Source: Halobellus inordinatus
GTDB lineage: Archaea; Halobacteriota; Halobacteria; Halobacteriales; Haloferacaceae
DNA length: 64,000 bases
Reading direction: 5' to 3'
Assembly (NCBI RefSeq): GCF_024464655.1
Contig: NZ_JANHAV010000005.1
Location: forward strand, 62,001-126,000
In this document: one piece after another, positions 43,582 through 52,974 of the stretch
Layout: every line of letters begins with the position of its first letter
Numbering within the stretch: position 1 is the first letter of the stretch
The notes under the pieces: generated by a model
What the model saw: only the letters and a program-made list of their open reading frames with translations
Databases searched by the model: none
What the model was told of the DNA's origin: nothing
Translations under genes and position numbers: made by a program

Positions 43582-44351
43582 CACACCTCGACGCGTAGCC
43601 CGTCGCGAGCGAAGCACACGTCGCCGTCGTACTGTGACTCGATCGAGGCCAGCATCTCCTCGTGGCGACCTTCGGTGTGTGGATAGAGGTGGGTCAGGTA
43701 CACGCGGCCGATGTCGTGGCCCGCCAGCACCTCGCCGAGTTGCGACGGCGTCGGGTGATTCGAGACGTCCACGTCGTCCGGGAACGAACAGTCGTGAGCG
43801 AGAACGGCCGCGCCGTCGGCGAAGTTCGCGAGGCTAGACGCCGCCTCGCCGTCGCCGGAGAAGACGACGTCTCTCGATACGCCGGACGATCCGTCGCTCT
43901 CGCCGTCGCTCGCCGAGAACCGATACGCGAGGCAGTCCAGCGAGTGCACCATCTCCGTCGCCGAGACGTCGAAGCCGGCGACCGAGAACTCGGTCGGCCC
44001 GACCTCGCGGACGCTCAGATCGACCCGATCCTGGAGGTAGTCGTGAACGTCGAGGAGGCCGTCGAGAAGCGACTTCGTCCCCGCGGGACCGACGACTTCG
44101 AGGTACTCCTCTCCCGCCAGCCAGCGCGCCTTCAACAGCGGGAGGAGGTCCGCGACGTGATCGAGGTGGTGGTGGGTGAGAAGCACCGACGAGACGCCTT
44201 CGTACCCTACGTCCGTGCTCGCGAGTCGGTGGAGGACGCCGCTCCCGCAGTCGACGAGCAGCGAGCGGTCGCCTGATTCGAGGAGGAGCCCCGTCTGCAC
44301 CCGGTCGGGGACGGGCATCGCGCTTCCGGTTCCGAGGAAGGTGAGACGCAT
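43581..44351 (-). CDS. Metallo-beta-lactamase-fold hydrolase (RNase Z-like)
   Basis: 256 aa. The metal motif is THHHLDH in SVLLTHHHLDHVADLLPLLK; LTFLGTGSAMPVPDRVQTGLLLE is the family start, and further metal ligands are probably in LAHDCSFPDDV and YLTHLYPH. Similar to RNase Z and related phosphodiesterases but it lacks a clear exosite arm, so the substrate is unclear. Upstream lie the palindromic repeat copy 4 and the second small RNA locus. Confidence 0.8.
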   Translation of the reverse strand: MRLTFLGTGSAMPVPDRVQTGLLLESGDRSLLVDCGSGVLHRLASTDVGYEGVSSVLLTHHHLDHVADLLPLLKARWLAGEEYLEVVGPAGTKSLLDGLLDVHDYLQDRVDLSVREVGPTEFSVAGFDVSATEMVHSLDCLAYRFSASDGESDGSSGVSRDVVFSGDGEAASSLANFADGAAVLAHDCSFPDDVDVSNHPTPSQLGEVLAGHDIGRVYLTHLYPHTEGRHEEMLASIESQYDGDVCFARDGLRVEV

Positions 44352-44427
44352 CGCCGGGGCTACGACGGGCGACCGGATAGTCGTTCGGGACGGGTCCGTC
44401 TCGAACTGAGCGATAGCCGGAGGCTCG

Positions 44428-44510
44428 TATAGGGATTATCGTAAGTCTCCATAGATTTCTCGCCGGACGATACGGCGAGAATCTCCGAACAGTTACGATA
44501 ATCCCTAGTA
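44428..44510. repeat. Palindromic repeat family A, copy 4
   Basis: TATAGGGATTATCGTAAGTC ... GACGATACGGCGAGAATC ... GAACAGTTACGATAATCCC: the same element as copies 2 and 3 but reversed in orientation. It lies between the 3' side of the second small RNA (minus strand) and the MBL gene start. Together with the RNA locus it fills the 359-bp gap between the MBL and lhr genes. Confidence 0.75.
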
Positions 44511-44522
44511 GTTCCGGTGGCA

Positions 44523-44603
44523 AACAGTCGGCACAGCGGGTGAGCTCCCGCGTCGACGTGCCGAACGACCGCTGCCCGACGCGGGACAGTTCCTACGTCA
44601 CGG
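44523..44603 (-). ncRNA. Candidate structured small RNA, copy 2 (novel family)
   Basis: Matches copy 1 (11998-12093) over AACAGTCGGCACAGC, the 40-nt identical core (44546-44585) and TCCTACGTCACGG; the linkers between these blocks differ in length and sequence. On the minus strand the 9-bp stem CCCGCGTCG/CGACGCGGG and the pseudoknot pairing TCGGCAC/GTGCCGA (44558-44564 with 44528-44534) are preserved. CAGCGG in the loop could alternatively pair with CCGCTG here. The minus-strand TATA box is at 44625-44632. Intergenic on both sides, with no conserved reading frame. Confidence 0.55.
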
Positions 44604-44624
44604 GGTCGCTGGGCCCGTGATCGG

Positions 44625-44632
44625 ATATAAAT
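44625..44632 (-). promoter_or_regulatory. TATA box for small RNA copy 2
   Basis: Minus-strand ATTTATAT ends 22 bp upstream of the conserved block, essentially the same spacing (21 bp) as the TTTATATA box of copy 1. Confidence 0.6.
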
Positions 44633-44710
44633 CCACGCCGATAGCCGGTCGGGGTTCTACCACCCGGTTCGGGCAGAACCCACTTACTCCTGGGCCCCAA
44701 CCTACGGACG

Positions 44711-47569
44711 ATGGTACAGAGCGGGCGTGAACTGCTCCGATCGGCGGCTGCAGACGCGGCGAGCGGCGGCGCAGGGAACGCCGACAGCGGGGCGGGCAAC
44801 GGCGCCGCAGACGACGGAGATCTGGGGAGCGCCGACCCCTACGATTTCGATCCCGATTCCGTCGACATCGCCGACAGCGACGTCCTCGATCGGCTGGAAC
44901 CTGCAGTACGGGAGTGGTGGATCGATCAGTTCGGCCGCTACGTCCAACAGAACGGCGGGTTCTTCACGCCCCCACAGCGCGAGGCGATCCCGCTGGTCGA
45001 CGCGGGGACGAACGCGCTCGTCTGTGCGCCGACCGGATCGGGCAAGACGCTCGCGTCGTTCACGGCGATCCTGAACGATCTGTTCCGACGGGGACGCGAG
45101 CACGAGGACGGCCTCGACAACGCCGTCTACTGCCTCTATATCTCCCCGCTGAAGTCGCTCGCGAACGACATCCACCGCAATCTGACCGTTCCGCTGGAGG
45201 GAATCCGCGATCGGATGGACGAGCGCGGCACCGACGTCGAAGTGCGGCACGCGATCCGTCACGGCGATACCGACTCCGCGGCACGGCAGCGGATGCTGGA
45301 TGAGACCCCACACATCCTCAACACGACGCCGGAGACGCTCGCGATCCTGCTCAACGCGCCGAAGTTCCGCGAGAAGCTCCGATCCGTCGAGTACGTCGTC
45401 GTCGACGAGATTCACAGCCTCGCGGAGAACAAGCGCGGGACGCATCTTTCGGTCTCCTTAGAGCGCCTCGAAAATCTGGTCGATACGTCGCCGACTCGCA
45501 TCGGCTGTTCGGCGACGGTCGAACCGTTGTCGACGATGGCGGAGTTCCTCGTCGGCCGCGACGCCGACGGCGACCCCCGCGAACACGAGATCGTCGACAC
45601 GCGGTTCGTCCGCGACTTCGACCTCCAGTTGGAGTGTCCGACCGACGACCTGATCCACACGCCGCGTTCGGACGTTCAATCGGGGTTCTACGACCGCCTC
45701 GACGAACTGATCCGCTCGCATCGGAACACCCTCGTGTTCACGAACACCCGTTCGGGCGCAGAGCGCGTCCTCGAAAACCTCCGGGAGCGTTACGAGGACT
45801 ACGACGACGCCAACTCGGGCTGTCACCACGGCAGTCTCTCGAAAGAGCGTCGCCAGGCGGTCGAGGAAGGGCTGAAAGACGGCTCACTCGACGTCGTGAC
45901 CACCTCGACGAGCCTCGAACTCGGGATCGATATGCCACACCTCGATTTGGTCGTACAGGTCGGCTCGCCGAAGTCCGTCGCCTCGCTGCTCCAGCGGGTC
46001 GGCCGCGCGGGCCACAGCCTCGGCGAGACTGTCGAGGGGCGCGTGATCGCACTCGACCGCGACGAACTCGTCGAGTGCGCGGTGATGCTGCAGAAGGCCG
46101 AAGACGGATTCGTCGATCGGGTGTTCGTCCCCGAGAACGCCCAAGACGTCGCCGCTCAGCACGTCTACGGGATGGCGATCAACGCCGTCCGGCCCGAGCG
46201 GGAAGTCGTAGACACCCTCCGCAGAGCGTATCCCTATCGAAACTACGCCGAGGCGGACTGGGAGCAGTTGCTTCGCTATCTGACCGCGGGCTACGAGGGA
46301 CTCGAAGACAAGAACGTCTACGCGAAAGTCTGGCGCGACACCAACGACCCGCCGTCGGGTGAACACCACTACGAGGAGTTCGACGTGGGCGAGCGCCTCC
46401 TCGGCAAGCGCGGGCGGATGGCGCGCGTCATCTATATGACCAACATCGGAACGATCCCGGACTCGTTCACCTGCGAAGTCTTGACCAGACAGAGCGAGGA
46501 GTGGGTCGGCACGCTCGACGAGAACTACCTCGATACGTTGGAGAAAGGCGACGTGTTCGTCCTCGGCGGCGATCGGTTCGCCTATCGCTACCGCCACGGC
46601 TCGAAGGTGTACGTCGATCGGACGAACGCACGCGCGACGGTCCCTTCGTGGTTCTCCGAACGCCTCCCGCTCTCGTACGATCTCGGTCGGGAGATCGCCG
46701 CCTTCCAGCGGGACCTGCTCGATCGCCTCTCCGCCGGCGGACGGCCCGCCGCCCGGGAGTGGCTCCGGGACTTCCCGGTCGACGAGAACGCCGTCCGCGC
46801 CATCGCGCGCCTCTTCGACGAGCAGCGCCGCTACGCCGGGGCAGAGAGCGTCGCCACCGACGAGCGTCTCGTCGTCGAGGAGGAACTCGACCGCGAGACC
46901 TACCGGCGGCACTTCTACGTCCACTCGACGTACGGCCGGCGGTTCAACGACGGCCTCTCGCGACTCGTCGCCGCCCAGTGTGCCCGCCGCTCGAACGCGA
47001 ACGTCCAGATCGCCGTCGCCGACAACGGCTTCTCGCTGTCGATGCCGCTGAATCGGAAGGTGGACGTCGGCGCGATCCTGCGCGACCTCGACCCCGAGGC
47101 GGTCCGTTCGGAACTCCGCGCGTCGCTCGACGGCACGGACTTACTGAAGCGCTACTTCCGCATCGACGCCACCCGCGCGCTGATGATTCTGAAGCGCTAC
47201 AAGGGCTACGAGAAGTCCGCGGCCGAACAGCAGGTCTCCGCTGAGATGCTGCTCTCTTTCGCCGACGACCTCGACGACTTCGCGGTGATAGACGAGACGT
47301 ATCGGGAGCTAATCGAGGACAAACTGAACGTCGCCGCGATAGAAGACGTGCTGAAAGCGGTCCGTGCGGGCGACGTCGACGTGGTCACGACGCAGGTCGA
47401 CTCGCCGACTCCTCGCGCGTTCGGTCTCGCGACGCTGCTGGCGAGCGACGTCGTCCTCGCCGAAGACGAGAGTGCGGCGTTACAGGAGTTCCACGCGCGG
47501 GTCCTCGAAGAAATCGACGGGAACGTGGCGCGCGCATCGGACGGTGGAGAGCCCTCCAGCCCCGACTGA
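44711..47569 (+). CDS. lhr: Lhr-type SF2 DNA helicase
   Basis: Large helicase-related protein unwinding DNA 3' to 5', linked to replication-associated repair in archaea. 952 aa. The acidic N-terminal tail (about 45 residues) precedes the helicase core: ALVCAPTGSGKTLASF (Walker A), VVDEIHSLAENKRG (DEIH), GCSATVEPL, TNTRSGAERVLENL, HHGSLSKERRQAVEEGLKDG, TSTSLELGIDMPHLDLVVQVGSPKSVASLLQRVGRAGHSLGE. The C-terminal Lhr-specific region follows. Start ATG at 44711. Confidence 0.92.
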   Translation: MVQSGRELLRSAAADAASGGAGNADSGAGNGAADDGDLGSADPYDFDPDSVDIADSDVLDRLEPAVREWWIDQFGRYVQQNGGFFTPPQREAIPLVDAGTNALVCAPTGSGKTLASFTAILNDLFRRGREHEDGLDNAVYCLYISPLKSLANDIHRNLTVPLEGIRDRMDERGTDVEVRHAIRHGDTDSAARQRMLDETPHILNTTPETLAILLNAPKFREKLRSVEYVVVDEIHSLAENKRGTHLSVSLERLENLVDTSPTRIGCSATVEPLSTMAEFLVGRDADGDPREHEIVDTRFVRDFDLQLECPTDDLIHTPRSDVQSGFYDRLDELIRSHRNTLVFTNTRSGAERVLENLRERYEDYDDANSGCHHGSLSKERRQAVEEGLKDGSLDVVTTSTSLELGIDMPHLDLVVQVGSPKSVASLLQRVGRAGHSLGETVEGRVIALDRDELVECAVMLQKAEDGFVDRVFVPENAQDVAAQHVYGMAINAVRPEREVVDTLRRAYPYRNYAEADWEQLLRYLTAGYEGLEDKNVYAKVWRDTNDPPSGEHHYEEFDVGERLLGKRGRMARVIYMTNIGTIPDSFTCEVLTRQSEEWVGTLDENYLDTLEKGDVFVLGGDRFAYRYRHGSKVYVDRTNARATVPSWFSERLPLSYDLGREIAAFQRDLLDRLSAGGRPAAREWLRDFPVDENAVRAIARLFDEQRRYAGAESVATDERLVVEEELDRETYRRHFYVHSTYGRRFNDGLSRLVAAQCARRSNANVQIAVADNGFSLSMPLNRKVDVGAILRDLDPEAVRSELRASLDGTDLLKRYFRIDATRALMILKRYKGYEKSAAEQQVSAEMLLSFADDLDDFAVIDETYRELIEDKLNVAAIEDVLKAVRAGDVDVVTTQVDSPTPRAFGLATLLASDVVLAEDESAALQEFHARVLEEIDGNVARASDGGEPSSPD

Positions 47570-47647
47570 ACTGGCAGACCCGCTGTGAACGGGAGTCGTT
47601 GCAGTCGTTCGTGACTGTTTAGGCGGTTCGACCGACAACTATCGACG

Positions 47648-47893
47648 ATGGCCACTACGCCGTCCGTCGACGTAGCCGACCTCTCGCCGCAGGCCTGGCG
47701 ACTCCTCCGCGTCGCCGCAGGCTACGAACAGCGGACGGTGGAACAGGAAGTCGACGACATCCTCCAGGCGCACGTCTCGATGCTCGAATCAGGAACGCGA
47801 GCGCTCTCTCAACCTCGTAAGCAGGAGCTTTTCGACCTCTATGCGGCCGAACTCGACGACGACCAGATCGAGGCGCTCGCGACGCACTTCTGA
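47648..47893 (+). CDS. Small conserved hypothetical protein
   Basis: 81 aa: helical, VADLSPQAWRLLRVAAGYEQRTVEQEVDDILQAHVSMLESGTRALSQPRKQELFDLYAAELDDDQIEALATHF. No membrane segment, no cysteines and no recognised motif. The acidic composition and the regular helical pattern look coding. It stands alone 78 bp after lhr on the same strand, so cotranscription with lhr is possible. Confidence 0.55.
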   Translation: MATTPSVDVADLSPQAWRLLRVAAGYEQRTVEQEVDDILQAHVSMLESGTRALSQPRKQELFDLYAAELDDDQIEALATHF

Positions 47894-47992
47894 TCGTACA
47901 CGAGGCCCAGCATACGAGACCGAGACGGGCCGAATGCTCTCTCGTCGCTTTCGAAAATATTAATGATTCAGTTTCGCTAGAGCCGCGTATCA

Positions 47993-49618
47993 ATGATACA
48001 GCTGGGTAACTCGCAAACACAGAAGCGACTGATACTGTTCGCGGTCGCGATCCTCGGCACGGCCGTGATTGCGGCCGCGCCCTCGCCGGAGGGCCTCTCG
48101 ATCAGAGGCCAGTACGCGGTGGCGACGATGTTCTTCGCCGGTTTCCTGTGGGTGACCGGAACGCTCCCGCTGGCGGTGACGGCGGTGTCGATTCCGTTCG
48201 TCCTGACGGCGCTAGGCGTGTACGACGACCTCGACACCGCACTCGTCGGGTTCGCCGATCACCTCATCTTCCTGTTCATCGCGGGATTCATGCTGGCGAA
48301 CGCGCTGCAGAAGTACGACATCGACCGGCGCATCGCGCTGTGGATGATGTCGAAGATGGGCTCGTCGCCGCGGCGCCTCGTCGCGGCCGTGATGCTCGCG
48401 ACTGCCTTCCTCTCGATGTGGGTCTCGAACACGGCGACGACGGCGATGATGACGCCGATCGCGCTCGGGGTCCTCACGCAGGTCCTCGGCCGCGAGGACG
48501 TTGCTGCCGCGGCTGCCGACCCCAGCGCCGACATCGACGCCGACGTCGCCACCGACGGCAGCACCGGGACTGTCGGAGTGGCAGATTCGTTCACCAACCT
48601 CCAGATCTCGATGCTGCTCGGCACCGCTTACGCCGCCAGCGTCGGCGGGGTCGGAACGCTCATCGGGACGCCTCCGAACGCTATTTTGACCGCCCAGCTC
48701 AACGAGATTCTGGGATACGAGATCGGGTTCGCACAGTGGCTGCTGATCGGCCTGCCGATCGTCTTCGTCACGCTCCCGCTCGTGTGGTACCTTCTGACGT
48801 ACCAGATCTACCCGCCGGAAGTCTCGAACGTCGAGTCCGCGCGCGAGGAGGCGGCGAAATACCTCGAAGAAGAGGGCGAACTGAGCACGCGCGGCAAGCG
48901 CGTCGCGTACATCTTCACCGCGACGGCGGGGCTGTGGGTGCTCGGCGGCCTGGGCGATCTCGTCGGCCCGTTCCTGCCCTCGGTCTGGGCGACGACGATC
49001 TTCGGCGGCGGCGGGATGACCGTCTTCGGCGTCGAAGGCCACCAGGGCATCCTCTACTACGTGATGGTCGGGCTGGCGGCGATTCCGGCGCTCGTGCTTG
49101 CAGACACGATGGAGTGGGACGAACTGGTCGACATCGACTGGGGGACGATCCTCCTGTTCGGTGGCGGGATCGCACTCGCCGACGCGCTGGCCGCGACGGG
49201 CGCGACTAACTGGATCGCAGACACCGTCTTCAGTTCGCTGACGGGCGCGCCGATCGTCGTCGTGGTCGGCGTGGTCGTCCTGCTCGTCATCTTCCTCACG
49301 GAGATGACCTCGAACACGGCGACGGCGACGATCATCATCCCGATCCTCATCAGTATCGGGAGCGTCTTCGCCGCCACGCTCGGTCTCGCCGAGGTGTCGG
49401 CCGCGGTGTTCCTCGCCGTGTCGGGCGCGGTCGCCGCGAGTTTCGCGTTCGCGCTCCCGGTCGCGACGCCGCCGAACGCCATCGTCTTCGGTTCAGGCTA
49501 CATCGAACAGCGACATATGATGAAGGCGGGCGTCATCCTGAACCTCGTGATGACGGCCGTCCTCACCGGGCTGATCTGGCTTCTGTTCCGGTTCGTCTGG
49601 CCAGTCGTGCTCTGGTGA
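47993..49618 (+). CDS. SLC13/DASS-family permease
   Basis: 541 aa with about 11-12 transmembrane helices. Two inverted-repeat signature motifs with the SNTAT core are present: WVSNTATTAMMTPIALG near residue 140 and MTSNTATATIIIPILIS near residue 440, as expected for sodium-coupled dicarboxylate/sulfate-type transporters. GTPPNAIL and ATPPNAIVFGSGYIEQRHM complete the substrate sites. Probably imports a dicarboxylate or another anion; the exact substrate is not decidable. Confidence 0.85.
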   Translation: MIQLGNSQTQKRLILFAVAILGTAVIAAAPSPEGLSIRGQYAVATMFFAGFLWVTGTLPLAVTAVSIPFVLTALGVYDDLDTALVGFADHLIFLFIAGFMLANALQKYDIDRRIALWMMSKMGSSPRRLVAAVMLATAFLSMWVSNTATTAMMTPIALGVLTQVLGREDVAAAAADPSADIDADVATDGSTGTVGVADSFTNLQISMLLGTAYAASVGGVGTLIGTPPNAILTAQLNEILGYEIGFAQWLLIGLPIVFVTLPLVWYLLTYQIYPPEVSNVESAREEAAKYLEEEGELSTRGKRVAYIFTATAGLWVLGGLGDLVGPFLPSVWATTIFGGGGMTVFGVEGHQGILYYVMVGLAAIPALVLADTMEWDELVDIDWGTILLFGGGIALADALAATGATNWIADTVFSSLTGAPIVVVVGVVVLLVIFLTEMTSNTATATIIIPILISIGSVFAATLGLAEVSAAVFLAVSGAVAASFAFALPVATPPNAIVFGSGYIEQRHMMKAGVILNLVMTAVLTGLIWLLFRFVWPVVLW

Positions 49619-49652
49619 GCGCGAAAAGCAGCGTCGAATCCGCGTCCGCGTC

Positions 49653-50045
49653 CTACGCCTGATTCGATTCTTCGTCGGCCGACCACTCGCCGCCGACGCG
49701 GTCGACGCCCATCAGATCCTCGCCTTCGTGCTCGGTGAAGGATACCTTCAGATTCTCCTCGGGGACGGCCCACGTGTCCGCTATCAGACCCATCACCGCG
49801 AGCGCGAACGAACGACGGCGTTCGAAGGATCGACCCTCGCGGATGTCAGCACTCAAGAAGCAACACGGCCCATCGACCGCGCGGCCGAGCGAGAGGTTCG
49901 CATCAGGATGCTCGCGGATCACCACGGCGACGTGACCCGTCGTCGTCGCCATCTCGTCGGCGTAGAGTTCCGTCACCGCGTCGGTGAACGCTTCTTTCTC
50001 CGCGTCGGTCGCGGACACCGTCGTATCGAACTGTAGCAGTGGCAC
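49653..50045 (-). CDS. Tautomerase/MIF superfamily protein
   Basis: 130 aa from a GTG at 50045. After removal of the initiator, Pro is N-terminal (PLLQFDTTVSATDAEKEAFTDAVTELYADEM), as required for 4-oxalocrotonate tautomerase-type catalysis. The block HVAVVIREHPDANLSLGRAVDGPCCFLSADIREGRSFERRRSFALAVMGLIADTW resembles MIF/MSAD proteins. Longer than the 62-residue 4-OT subunits, comparable to MIF trimers. Substrate unknown. Convergent with the SLC13 permease gene. Confidence 0.75.
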   Translation of the reverse strand: MPLLQFDTTVSATDAEKEAFTDAVTELYADEMATTTGHVAVVIREHPDANLSLGRAVDGPCCFLSADIREGRSFERRRSFALAVMGLIADTWAVPEENLKVSFTEHEGEDLMGVDRVGGEWSADEESNQA

Positions 50046-50179
50046 GCCCACGCCTACGCGAGGAGTCGGATTATACCATTGGACAGTGCGACGACCTCGT
50101 GGACTGGCGACCCCAGCGCACGGAAGCACGCAGTGCAGCAACGTGAGTCGCGAACGTCTGGCTCTGCTTCCCGTCGTGC

Positions 50180-52876
50180 TCAGCGCCGGGACCACTGGAG
50201 GAGCCGCTCGTAGAACGCGTTCGAGGAGAGGGCCTCGGCGTCGCCGACGAGCGCGAGCGCCTTTTTCGCCCGCGTGAGCGCGACGTTGGTGCGGCGGAAG
50301 TCCTCGAAGATGGGCCCATCGAGCGCGCCGGTGGCGACGAACGACACCACGATGACTTCCTTCGAGGAGCCCTGAAAGCGGTCGACCGTGTCGACAGTCA
50401 CGTCGGTGCGGCGGGCGACCTCGGCGACCTGCGCGCGGAACGGGGCGATGACGCCGATGTCGTCGGGATCGACGCCGGCGGCGACGTACGCGTCGACGAT
50501 CTCGGCCACCCGGTCCGCCTCCACGGGGTTCGTGTTGCCGACGCGCTCGCCGTCGGGATCGACGAAGGCGACGGGATCGCGGAGTGCCGCTGGCAGCGAC
50601 GCCTCGTCGACGCCGAGATCCGAGAGGCGCTGGGCCGCGACGGCACCGTTCGCCGGGCGGAGCGCGCCGTCGTAGAACTCCGTCGAGGAGAACGCCTGGA
50701 TGCGCTGGGACATCCGATACTGGCGATCGAGCAAGACGGACGAATCGGGGTGGGACTCGATCAGCCGCTCGAACAGCGACGTCTGGAGGTCGTTTTCGGC
50801 CTGGACGACCGGTGGGAGCTGCTCGTGGTCGCCGACGAGGACGAACCGGTCGGCCAGCGAGACCGCCGCGAGCGTTCCGGGCTCGGTCAACTGTGAGGCC
50901 TCGTCGACGAGCGCGACGTCGAAGGACTGCTCGCGCATCACGCGCGAACCGCAGGTGGCCGTCGTGGCGGCGACGACCGGCGCCTCGCGGAGCGCCGCGG
51001 CACGGTCGTTGGGCTCTCCGCCGCGTTCGAGCCGCACGTCCATCATATCCTCGCGGACGCCGTTCTCGGTCCCGACGCGGACGACGTCCGCGACGCCCTG
51101 GTCGCGCACCGCTTCGAGCGCGTTGTCGACCGCGCGGTTCGTGAACGCAGACAACAACACCCTGTCGCCGCGGTCGACCAGCGCGCGGACGATCTGTGCG
51201 ATCGTGTAGGTCTTGCCCGTCCCCGGCGGGCCGTGGACGAGCGCGAAGTCTTCAGCGTTGACCGCCAGCCGCACCGCGCGGTTCTGTGCGTCGTTGTTGT
51301 CGACGTACGTCTCGGCCGCTCGGTCGGCGAACGCCGGGTCGCGACGGCCGAACACGGCGTCTTTTCGGTCAGGGTCGCCCTTCAGAATGAAATCGTGGAG
51401 CGCGGTGAGCATCCGGTCGACGCCGATCTCGGAGGGATAGACGTCGAGTCGACGGACGTCGAGCGGTTCGTCTGCGGTGATCACGACCTCCTCGCCCAAC
51501 TCGCGGATCCGACAGAGCTCGGCGTGTCCGTCGACGGGGTCGCCGTCGCTCGCGAGCGCGACATCGCCAGCGCGGAGTTTCGAGACGGCGTCGCCGGGCT
51601 TTCTCGCGCGGAGTTCCCACCGGCCGTCGTCGAGTTCCGTTCGCCCCGCGGGTTCGAGGTCGATCAGCGCTCGGTCGTCGTCGGCTCGCTCGTCGGCGGA
51701 CTGCTCCCAGAGCTTCCGGTATTCGGCGTGGACCTCCCGGCGCTCGGCCTCGATGGCCTCGTAGAACCGATCGAAGTACTCCCGTTCCTCCGGGGGGACC
51801 GCGTTGCCGACCTGGCCGGCCTTCGACTCCTGGTCGAGGCGTCCCGCGACGACCATACAGGTGTCGCGCTCGAAGCAGTACTCGCACTTCGCGTCGGCCT
51901 CGTAGCCGGTCGGGACGTCGGCGTCGTACTCCATCGCGGCGATCTCGTTTCGCGTCCGGACGACGAACTGCAGGAGGCCGGTGCCGATCGAGAAGTCCTT
52001 GGCCGGCGAGAGGTCACCCGTCTCCTCGTTGCGCTCTAAGGCGGTGTTTTTGGTGTAGAGCAGTGTCCCCGTATCGGCGGGCACGCCGCGCTCGGAGAGG
52101 ACGAGCGCGTAGGCGGCCGCCTGAATCTTGTCGTGGAAGCGCGGCTCTCGCTTCGTGTTCTTGCCGGTCTTGAGTTCGACGGGCATCCCGCGGCGGAGCG
52201 CGTCGGCGCGGCCCTTGATCCCGAACGTCGGCGAGATGAGAGTGTACTCAGAGCGCCACTTGTCCTCCTCGGTGAGCGTGCCCTGGGCGAGCCACCCCTC
52301 GATCGCGGCCGCGTTGCGACGCACCTCGTCGCGGACCTCCTCGGCGTCGTGGCCGAGCAGTCCCAGTTCCAGGCCGGCTTCGTGGACTCGGTCCTCGATC
52401 GCCGTGTCGAGGTCGCGGTCCCGGAGCAGGTCGCCGAACACCTCGTGAACGATCGTCCCCTTGACCACCGGGTAGTTGAGCGGGATTCCCGAGAGCTTGT
52501 TCAGATAGTACATCCGCGGGCACTGCACCCACGAGCGCACGTCGGTCACGTCGACGAGAAAGCCCGGTTCGAGGACGACGTAGGACTCCCCGGTGGTCGA
52601 GTAGGTCGTCTCGCCCTGATACTCCGACTCCTCTACCCCCGTCGCGAGAAGTTCCATCCCGGCCTCGGCGTGCTCGACGGTGTGCGTCCACTTGCCCCAG
52701 AGGGTGAGTTGGACTGTCGCCGCGTCGGCGTCCACGTCGGTCTCATCCAGCACCGGCGCAGCGCCGAGCGCGTCGCCGTCGGGACGGACCGTCACCTCCG
52801 CGAGCGAGCGCGTTCCGTAGGTCGTATCTACCTCGCGTTCGTCGCCAACGTCGACGATGCGGCCGCGCAGCTTCAC
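50180..52876 (-). CDS. dna2: Dna2-like nuclease-helicase
   Basis: 898 aa. The N-terminal OB-fold-like part (MKLRGRIVDVGDEREVDTTYGTRSLAEV) is followed by a PD-(D/E)xK nuclease whose metal-binding cysteines are in WVQCPRMYYLN and KCEYCFERDTCMV (four Cys, probably an iron-sulfur cluster). The SF1B helicase follows: HGPPGTGKTYTIAQIV, SAFTNRAVDNAL, LVDEASQLTEPGTL, VGDHEQLPPVV, LDRQYRMSQRI, VDTVDRFQGSSKEVIVVSF and FRRTNVALTRAKKALALVG. It would cleave and unwind DNA flaps in replication and repair. Confidence 0.9.
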   Translation of the reverse strand: MKLRGRIVDVGDEREVDTTYGTRSLAEVTVRPDGDALGAAPVLDETDVDADAATVQLTLWGKWTHTVEHAEAGMELLATGVEESEYQGETTYSTTGESYVVLEPGFLVDVTDVRSWVQCPRMYYLNKLSGIPLNYPVVKGTIVHEVFGDLLRDRDLDTAIEDRVHEAGLELGLLGHDAEEVRDEVRRNAAAIEGWLAQGTLTEEDKWRSEYTLISPTFGIKGRADALRRGMPVELKTGKNTKREPRFHDKIQAAAYALVLSERGVPADTGTLLYTKNTALERNEETGDLSPAKDFSIGTGLLQFVVRTRNEIAAMEYDADVPTGYEADAKCEYCFERDTCMVVAGRLDQESKAGQVGNAVPPEEREYFDRFYEAIEAERREVHAEYRKLWEQSADERADDDRALIDLEPAGRTELDDGRWELRARKPGDAVSKLRAGDVALASDGDPVDGHAELCRIRELGEEVVITADEPLDVRRLDVYPSEIGVDRMLTALHDFILKGDPDRKDAVFGRRDPAFADRAAETYVDNNDAQNRAVRLAVNAEDFALVHGPPGTGKTYTIAQIVRALVDRGDRVLLSAFTNRAVDNALEAVRDQGVADVVRVGTENGVREDMMDVRLERGGEPNDRAAALREAPVVAATTATCGSRVMREQSFDVALVDEASQLTEPGTLAAVSLADRFVLVGDHEQLPPVVQAENDLQTSLFERLIESHPDSSVLLDRQYRMSQRIQAFSSTEFYDGALRPANGAVAAQRLSDLGVDEASLPAALRDPVAFVDPDGERVGNTNPVEADRVAEIVDAYVAAGVDPDDIGVIAPFRAQVAEVARRTDVTVDTVDRFQGSSKEVIVVSFVATGALDGPIFEDFRRTNVALTRAKKALALVGDAEALSSNAFYERLLQWSRR

Positions 52877-52974
52877 GTAGCCTACCTGCGGGTCGGGCGG
52901 TAAGACGCTATCGGTCGGTCGGATTCCATCGTCGGCCCGGTCTCACTATCCCCGCTCTCGCTGTCGACTGGACC

